Positions 57,887 to 64,000 of a stretch of 64,000 nt of DNA are shown here, in pieces. Positions within the stretch are counted from its first letter, which is position 1; each line of letters opens with the position of its first letter. The stretch lies in NCBI GenBank assembly GCA_027604705.1, contig JADHYV010000018.1, positions 310,001-374,000 of the forward strand, written 5' to 3'. Under the pieces are notes generated by a model. It made no database searches and was not told where the DNA came from. It saw only the letters and a list, made by a program, of their open reading frames with translations. The stretch comes from Allomyces arbusculus. Its lineage: Eukaryota > Blastocladiomycota > Blastocladiomycetes > Blastocladiales > Blastocladiaceae. The translations under genes were made by a program, and so were the position numbers.

Positions 57887-59242
57887 ATGCGACCGACGGT
57901 CCGCCTGCTCGCGCGCCGCCTGACGCTGGCCCTACCGAGCTCGCGACGCCTGCCGGCCGCTGCCTTGCAACAGGTCAGCGGTCGCGATCAGGCCCTGATC
58001 GGCACGATCCTGGTCCCCGAAGCCGAGGAACACCTGCCACCTGCCGCTGCCGCTGCCGCAGCCTTGCGTCACGACCAGCTCGTGGCCCTCGACGGCCGCG
58101 CATCGAATGCCTGGACCACATTCCGCGCGTTGCACTGGACGAAAGCCAATGTAGCTGTCGGCCGCTGGCACCGAACCGAGTCGTACCGCGCTGAGGCCGC
58201 GGCCAACGACGCCGTCCCGGTAGTACCAGCCCCACCGAGCGATGCTGCGCTCGTCATGATGGTTGCCGACCCACGGTGCGCCATGGCTCATATCGACCAA
58301 TGGAACACAACCAAGGCGCCCATCGTCGCGATCCTCGCGGGTCCGACGCCGTTTATCACGGGCACGCCGCACACGCTCTACGACGGTGCAACCTCGATCG
58401 ATCACGGTGCCGTTGGCGCCGTCCTTGCTGGATCCGCGTGGCACGTCTCCACGAGCCTGGCATGGCGCGGCGTGCGTCGGCTCGCGGCGCCTTTGACCAT
58501 CACGAAAGCCAAGGGCAACGTGATCCACGGCCTACAGTCCTCCACGGGCGTGGACGAGTACCTCGGCACCGACGACGACGGCGCATCGCCCACGACCACG
58601 CTGCTGCAGGCGCTCGGGTACTGGCCTGCGGCGGGGAGTGGGGCTGTGACGGGCGCTCAGGCGAATGCGGCCATGATGGCCATGATGCGCACTGGAGCGG
58701 GCACACGACCGGAGTCGGTCCCGACGCTGTTTGGTGCCCTGTTTGTGGGCGAGGTGCGTTGCAATCGATCTCTGCTCGCAAAATTAATTACTTGAGAGTA
58801 TCGCGGCTGAAATCAGCTGTTAGTCCACTGAGCCGTTCCTGGTCGCGCCCATCTCGGCGGGCGACCCGAGTCGTGGGTTCCTAGCGCTCGACACGACCAT
58901 CGACATCCAGCCCGGCATGCGGCTGCAGTACATGGCATTGGGTACGTGGAAGAACGCACACGATTGAAGTCGTGAAAACGCAACATGACCATGTATTTCC
59001 ATTCTGTAGACGCGGCGGCACCGGGCAACGACGTGCTCCCGACCGTGACCATCAATGGCGCCGAGCTGTCGTGCCCGCACGGCCTGGCCATGTGGTGCGC
59101 CGAGACGCAGCAGACGGTCGCGCACCGCGGCGTGCCCGTGCACGCGACCGTAGACGTGTCGAGCAATTTGGACGGCGTTCCACTGCTGGTGGAACGCGTG
59201 GCCGGGGGGGATGGTGATGGCGATGCTGCTGTATCATCATAG
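57887..59242 (+). CDS. FIST-domain protein
   Basis: Three exons (57887-58753, 58833-58941, 59010-59242) give 402 residues. GAVGAVLAGSAWHV, then RGVRRLAAPLTITKAKGNVIHG, match the FIST pattern of AVGVALSG followed by GCRPIGxPLTVTxAxGNVI. GALFVGE and PFLVAPISAGDPSRGFLALD, then IQPGMRLQYMALD, correspond to the FIST_C end. FIST domains occur in bacterial signalling proteins and in eukaryotic FBXO22, and are thought to sense small ligands. The N-terminus is Arg/Leu/Ala-rich without acidic residues (RPTVRLLARRLTLALPSSRR), which looks like a mitochondrial presequence. No F-box is present. The protein ends in a short acidic GDGDGDAA tail. Confidence 0.75.
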
Positions 59243-59269
59243 AGACGAATTGCTTGGTTTTGCGCGTGC

Positions 59270-59848
59270 TCATGCGTTGGGTTGTGGCGGTACTGGGGAG
59301 GGGGAGGAGGGGGGAGCACAGTCGGCCCAGAGACACGTCTCGAGCTCGACCATGGCCTCGTCGACTTCGTGCGCGACAGCCACGAGCGCCTGGTTGGCCT
59401 CGCGCGTCGCCTTGGTCACGACAGCCGCGCGGCGGTGCGCGAGAGCCAGACGCGTCGACGCGTCGCCGAGGAGCAACAGCTGCTTTACTTCGGTCGCGAG
59501 CGTCGAGAGCGAGTAGACGGCGTTCAGCTAGAGCAAAACATGACGCTGCTGGAGTGAGACCACGCTCAAACACATCGATTCACTTGGTCTTGGGAGACGA
59601 ACCGCCGACGCGGCGACATGGTGCAGCTGCAGCTGCTCGCGCGCAAGAGTCGCGCGGTCCTTGGCGTCCTCGCCGCCCGTCTTGATGCGCGCCATGTCGA
59701 TCGCGTCCTCGAGCGACGAGACGAGCACGCGCAGGTCAGCGTCGAGCCGGCGTGTCCATTCGTCGTCGCCGCGTGGTGTCGGAGCGACGGCGCCGCTGGC
59801 CGCGGCCACGGCGAGGTTGGGTGGCGAGCCGGGTCCTGGTGCTTGCAT
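59270..59848 (-). CDS. MED22: Mediator complex subunit MED22 homologue
   Basis: Two exons (59848-59603, 59527-59270) give 167 residues. The conserved order is DEWTRRLDADLRVLVSSLED (first helix), then ARIKTGGEDAKDRATLAREQ. Across the splice site comes LQLHHVAASALNAVYSLSTL, where MED22 has VRAANIVRAGESLMKLVSDL. TEVKQLLLLGDASTRLALAH and EVDEAMVELE finish the fold. MED22 is a helical head-module subunit of the Mediator coactivator linking activators to RNA polymerase II. The first 28 residues and the final Pro/Ser-rich stretch are not conserved. Length is close to the fungal and animal proteins. The intron donor is GTTCGT, an uncommon but recurring form in this window. Confidence 0.8.
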
Positions 59849-60413
59849 TGCAGAAAGTGTTGTGAGCGGTGAGCTGGTCGAGATAATTGGGATGGGTCGC
59901 GCAAATGATCGCCGCGACAGCAAGACAGCAACGTCCAGACCTGATCCGGCGCGGATCCAGCCAAGGCAAAGCAGCCCCCGGCCGTGTTCGTCCACGTCAC
60001 ACAGAGGCGTCTGGGTGTTGTTGACGCGGGCGGCTGGTTGTTTTGTTTGCAGTGCCCGTTGCGTTGCCCGGTTTTCATTTTGCATTTTTCGCCGTTTCGC
60101 CACGACGTTCCCGACCGACCAGAACCACGCGCGCCTCCACCGCCACACCAGGACATCGGCGTCTCCTCGGCTGCTCTCAGCTCTGGGTCCTCTCACCACA
60201 TCGCCTCGTCGTCCTGCTGCTCCCTGCTGCTCGTCTCCCCTGCTCGCTGCTCCTGCTCCTCTCCTCCCCGTGCACCCGCAGCCCGCGTGCTCCCGACCGA
60301 CAACCAAGCGTGCCCGTGCCGCCGGCCCCCCGGCGCAAGACGATAGACGCCCGCGCAAAAAAGCACGCACGCACGCTCATCCAGCCAGCCAACCGGCCAA
60401 GCACTCGAATATT
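59849..60413. other. Bidirectional upstream region (MED22 / coiled-coil polyQ gene)
   Basis: 565 bp between divergent start codons. The part near the plus-strand gene is pyrimidine-rich (60170-60290), as often seen before fungal start codons. No gene is supported. Confidence 0.4.
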
Positions 60414-61213
60414 ATGGCCGACGCAGACCTCGACTACGCCGACGGCGGTGCCGGCGGCATGCCCGACGGCGGCGCCGCCTCGCCCGACCTGACGGCCGAC
60501 CTTGTCAACGAGCGCGACGCTCTCCGCGCCCAAAATGAGCAACTGTGGCGACTTGTCGAAAAGCAGCGCGCCGTCGTCTCCTCGCTCAAGCTGCAGCTCG
60601 CCGCCATGCAGTCGGTGCTCGAAGCGCATGGCCTGCTCGACGAGCTCCTGCAGCCTGCCGGTAGCGACGGCGACGCTGGCGCTGTCCCACCGACGCCCAC
60701 CATGTCGGACGTGTCGGCGGCAACACCCGACGCGACCGCCGTTGCTGCGCCGGAACTTCTTCCGCCGCCGCCCACGCGCGGCGCCTCGGCGTCTGGCACG
60801 GGCAATGTGGTCCGCAACAACCTTGCCGTCGAAGTACGCAAGCGCCCGCCGCGTCCGCCGCTGCATGTGCGCATGTCGATGATGAACGTGCCGCCGCCTG
60901 CGGCCGTGTCGGTCGATGCGCCGCCCGTCTCGCCGACGCCGCGTAACGCTATGCCACGGTCGTCGCTGGTTGCTGCTGTCGATGGCGACTCGGCCGAGGA
61001 CGGCGAGTTTGGCGACTTGTCGTCGCGCGGGTCGTATCTCGCGTACTACGACGACGACGATGACGATGCCGAGCACCACGAGGACGGCGAGCATGCCCAC
61101 GACGCGCACGAGCACCCGGAAGAGCACCAAGTCTCCTCCATGGACGCGCCCGACGTGGCACCGGCTGCCGAGCCGCACCCGCAAGATGACCAAACACAAC
61201 AACCGCAACAGCA

Positions 61214-61245
<32 letters not shown>

Positions 61246-62144
61246 CCATGCAGATGCAGATGCAGCCGCCGCACAAGGCGTTTGACCTGCCGCGCGGCAT
61301 GCCGCACGACGTGCCGTTCCGTATCGGCCGCCTGCGCCCGTCATCGCAGCTGGCACCCTACGAGCGCCGCCCGACCGTGCGCGTGCAATTTGCGGCCGAA
61401 ACCATCATCCACGAGCCAGTTTACGAAGAGTACGAGTACGACTCGGGCGCTGAGCCCGTCGACCCGCACTCGGAGGACGGGTTCCACCAGCTGCAGATTC
61501 GTGAGGCCGAGGCCGATGCCGACCTTGAGCAGCACGTGCTCGACGAAGACGATGGCCCGACTTACCCCGACTACACAGACGCGAACCGCGGGTACCACCA
61601 TAACCCGCCGCAGTTCCCGCCCCCTCGACAGCTCGTGCTCGGCCCGAACGGCCAGCCGCAATTCCCACCTCGCTCGCGGTCATCCATGATGGCCAATGCT
61701 GGTCCGCGCGGGATGCAACACCCAGCCCTTGCCGCCGCTGCCGCTGCCGACGCGCCCGCCCGGCCCGCAACCCCCGATATGCCATTTGTCGCGCCCGCAC
61801 GCGGCAACTCGCGCGTGCACGCGCGTGACTCGATTTTCCTGTCGCGCAACTACCGCCCACCGTCGCAGTTTGTCAATGAGACGCGGCGATCGATGCTCAT
61901 GGGCCAGGCGCCTCCGCCTGCACCGGAGAATGGGCCGGCGCCGCCGCCGCGCCGCACGTCGACCCACCCGGGCACGTACGACCAGGACCCGGTGCTCAAG
62001 GCGTTGCTGGCGAACAAGGGCGACCGTGCGGCGTTGCAGCAACAGTTGCAGGGGCTCGCGCCGCACCAGATCGCACAGCTGCAGGCTGCGCTGCGCGACC
62101 GGATGGGCGCACCGCAGCAGGCGCCGCCAGAGTCGCAGGCGTAG
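60414..62144 (+). CDS. Coiled-coil protein with polyQ and disordered tail, unknown function
   Basis: A single exon of 576 residues. Near residues 30-65 a leucine-heptad coiled coil reads VNERDALRAQNEQLWRLVEK followed by QRAVVSSLKLQLAAM. This QNEQLW..VEKQR pattern resembles coiled coils in fungal Rho-regulatory and polarity proteins, but no GAP, GEF or SAM domain follows. The rest is disordered: Asp runs (YYDDDDDDAEHHEDGEHAHD), a glutamine run of about 14 (coded by CAG units near 61200-61245), Met/Gln repeats and proline-rich segments. The C-terminus is helical with Gln (DQDPVLKALLANKGDRAALQ). The start at 60414 is the first ATG that keeps the acidic N-terminus; the frame is open further upstream without coding character. 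Confidence 0.65.
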
Positions 62145-63063
62145 ACTGGGCTCGCCGAGGCTTTTGGAATGGGAAGGCGGATGGCATGAGTTGCCGCTCG
62201 CTTTTCAAATGTGGAATTGTAGTTTTGGTCTCGTTTTGTTCACCTGATGGCTGGATCCCCTTCGTCGTTTTCCCGTGCTCTTGTCTTCCGCCCTCGTTTT
62301 CCACCAGTTTTGGTTGGCCATCGAACCTCCTTTTTTGCGTTTTCTGTCCGTTGCCCGCCCGCACATGGTTGATGTTGTCTCGTTTCTCTTTTTGGAATAG
62401 GGCGGGTCGAGGTTAGACACCAGGAGGGCGAATAGATGCGTGTTGCGTTCCATCACGCGTCCGAGCGAACTTTAAGCACGAGTAGTCTGGACGCGGCCGC
62501 TCTGAACAGCCATGTGGGTTTCTTGCCATTGGTCGTCGGTGGATTGATGCTTGTTGATGCCAAACTTGATCATTCCACAGCCAACGCTCACAAACCCATC
62601 CGCTGCCGTCGCCTTCAACTTGCTGCAAGCTGATTTCTTTTTTCTCGAGGGCCGTTGGACCATCGCTCTCTCAGCTTGTTCACGAACACCCAATCTATCA
62701 TCTAGTGATCGGCTGTGGTCGGACGGTCGCCAAAGGGCCATGGGATAGTGACTGTCACGACCGCGTCTTTGACCCAGGATGGGGGCTGCCAGGGGTCACC
62801 GCCGATATTTTCATCGCCAAGAAGTGTGTTGGCGCGCGCTTTCTGTATGGACGCGTCTTGAATTTCGGGCGCAAGCCAGTGCGAGAACGACAGCAGGCCG
62901 CGGCAGAGCTGCGTGCCACCGCCAGCAGCTCGCTCCTGCTCTTTCTCTCCAGGATACCGACTCGCGACTCTCGAATAGTAGAAAATAGCTCGCGCGCATC
63001 GACCACTTCCGCCTCGCCGCGGCGCGCTTGATAGACTCGATACCAGTAGACCAGTAGACCAGA
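62145..63063. other. Intergenic stretch, no gene supported
   Basis: 919 bp. T-rich sequence after the 60414 gene is consistent with a 3' UTR (62180-62400). The remainder has mixed composition. Open frames on both strands overlap each other and none has a recognisable motif. Confidence 0.4.
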
Positions 63064-64000
63064 ATGCAGACCACACTTTACCGCGCGGCTCGGACCGCTG
63101 CAGCAGCTGCCAGCGCGCCGGCTTTGGTGTCGCGTTCGTTACCGATACTCGCGTCGGTGCTCGTCGCTGGCGCGCGGTCCATGGCACTATCGCACCGCGC
63201 GTCGATCCAGACTCCCGCTTTCCTGTCTGCCATCAGCACGGCGTCGCTGATCACGACGACGCACGTTGAAACCACGACCGGTGTGGTCACGGCCGCACCG
63301 CGGCGCTCCTTTTGGCGCGATCATGGCGCGCCCAAGGTCTCGGCGTGCAAATTGTACGACACCGTGCTGCCGTCTCAACACGGGCTGCCCGCGACGCGTC
63401 AGGCCAAGGACCAAGCATGGCTCAAGAGGTGGAACCTCCTCTTCGACACGTGTGCGGTATCGGTGATTCCGCAGCTATCCAAACTACCGTGTATTGGTAT
63501 AGTTTAAATTCGGGCAGGAGAAACATGTGCGATTCGTGTCTCGCTGATCAACTTGACCTTGACTTGGTAGACCCGCCGGTCCTCAGCTTTGCACGACCAC
63601 TGCTACCCACGACCGGGGCGCACCTGCTTGGTGTTGGCGCGGACGCCGACGGATGGCGCGAGTCAGCGACCATGACGGGGACCGGCACTCGCGACTTTCA
63701 CTCCGCTCGACACGTGGACGGGAACGAGTTCACGGCCTTGGATGCGGGCATGACCGTGTCGCAATCCTGGCGCCATCGCACGCTCGAACAGATTGCAAAC
63801 CTACCCGAATTGCTCTTCCCGCCGCAACTCGACGGCCAAGATCAGTTCCCATCGGGCGCGAGCCTGCCGCGCGGCGTGCAGCTGGAGAAGGAGTACTTTG
63901 ACTGGCTCGTCAGTTACCTGTTCAACCAGGACATCCTTGGTCACTACGTGTCGTTCTTTCGCAACGTCATGTACGTGCTAATCCTTATCTAGGCCATGGA
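63064..64000 (+). CDS. Protein of unknown function, probable mitochondrial presequence (partial at right edge)
   Basis: Exon 1 (63064-63449) begins MQTTLYRAARTAAAAASAPA, rich in Ala, Arg and Ser without acidic residues, as in mitochondrial targeting peptides. Codons later include WLKRWNLLFDT. A GTGTGC..GGCAG intron (63450-63517, 68 nt) joins in phase to an exon reading RNMCDSCLADQLDLDLVDPP. That exon continues through AHLLGVGADADGW and LEKEYFDWLVSYLFNQDILG to FFRNVM near 63970. There a GTACGTG donor begins and the gene probably continues outside the window. I recognise no family. If the donor is not used, the frame would stop at 63990-63992. Confidence 0.5.

Overview
This window comes from the nuclear genome of a GC-rich eukaryote, and the gene content says fungus. 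It has a Hog1-type stress MAP kinase with a TGY activation loop, an O-acetylhomoserine sulfhydrylase, a septin, AVL9, VMA21, ATG5, cohesin SCC3 and a LysM/GH18 chitinase-like gene. Introns are short (mostly 46-115 nt) with GTACGT- or GTGCGT-type donors. HSBP1, which as I recall many Dikarya lack, together with the high GC and long Ala/Ser/His/Asp-rich tracts would fit an early-diverging zoosporic fungus such as a blastocladiomycete. That placement is inference.

Left part, 1-9.2 kb. A partial membrane-protein gene runs off the left edge. A long minus-strand gene (1.06-6.0 kb) encodes several LysM domains followed by a GH18 chitinase domain; its LysM half carries stops and frame breaks while the GH18 half reads cleanly. 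An intact paralogue of the edge gene follows (6.2-7.8 kb). Then comes an AT-richer stretch with a 22-G tract, an assembly gap and gene-like remnants.

Central part, 9.2-45.8 kb. SCC3 is intronless. It is followed by a septin, a small acidic/basic protein, a large F-box-like Cys-rich protein, a short-chain dehydrogenase, the homoserine sulfhydrylase (MET17-like) and two orphan genes. Then come four head-to-head pairs: ATG5/VMA21, coiled-coil protein/Ser-Thr kinase, CDK11/HSBP1 and HOG1/AVL9. Exon structures were worked out by splicing ORFs at GT..AG sites, keeping phase and matching remembered family consensus.

Right part, 46-64 kb. Three tandem minus-strand copies of an AMP-forming acyl-CoA synthetase/4-coumarate-CoA-ligase-like gene sit at 46.1-52.9 kb. 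Two have open frames with identical internal exon lengths, and the third is a decayed, internally deleted copy. Next are an F-box/leucine-rich-repeat-like gene paired with a FIST-domain gene, MED22 paired with a coiled-coil polyQ protein, and a gene running into the right edge.

No tRNA, rRNA, CRISPR array, transposon or viral fossil could be supported. The genes are mostly unrelated housekeeping and signalling functions. The acyl-CoA synthetase array and the chitinase/membrane-protein block are the two places where local duplication and decay are plain.
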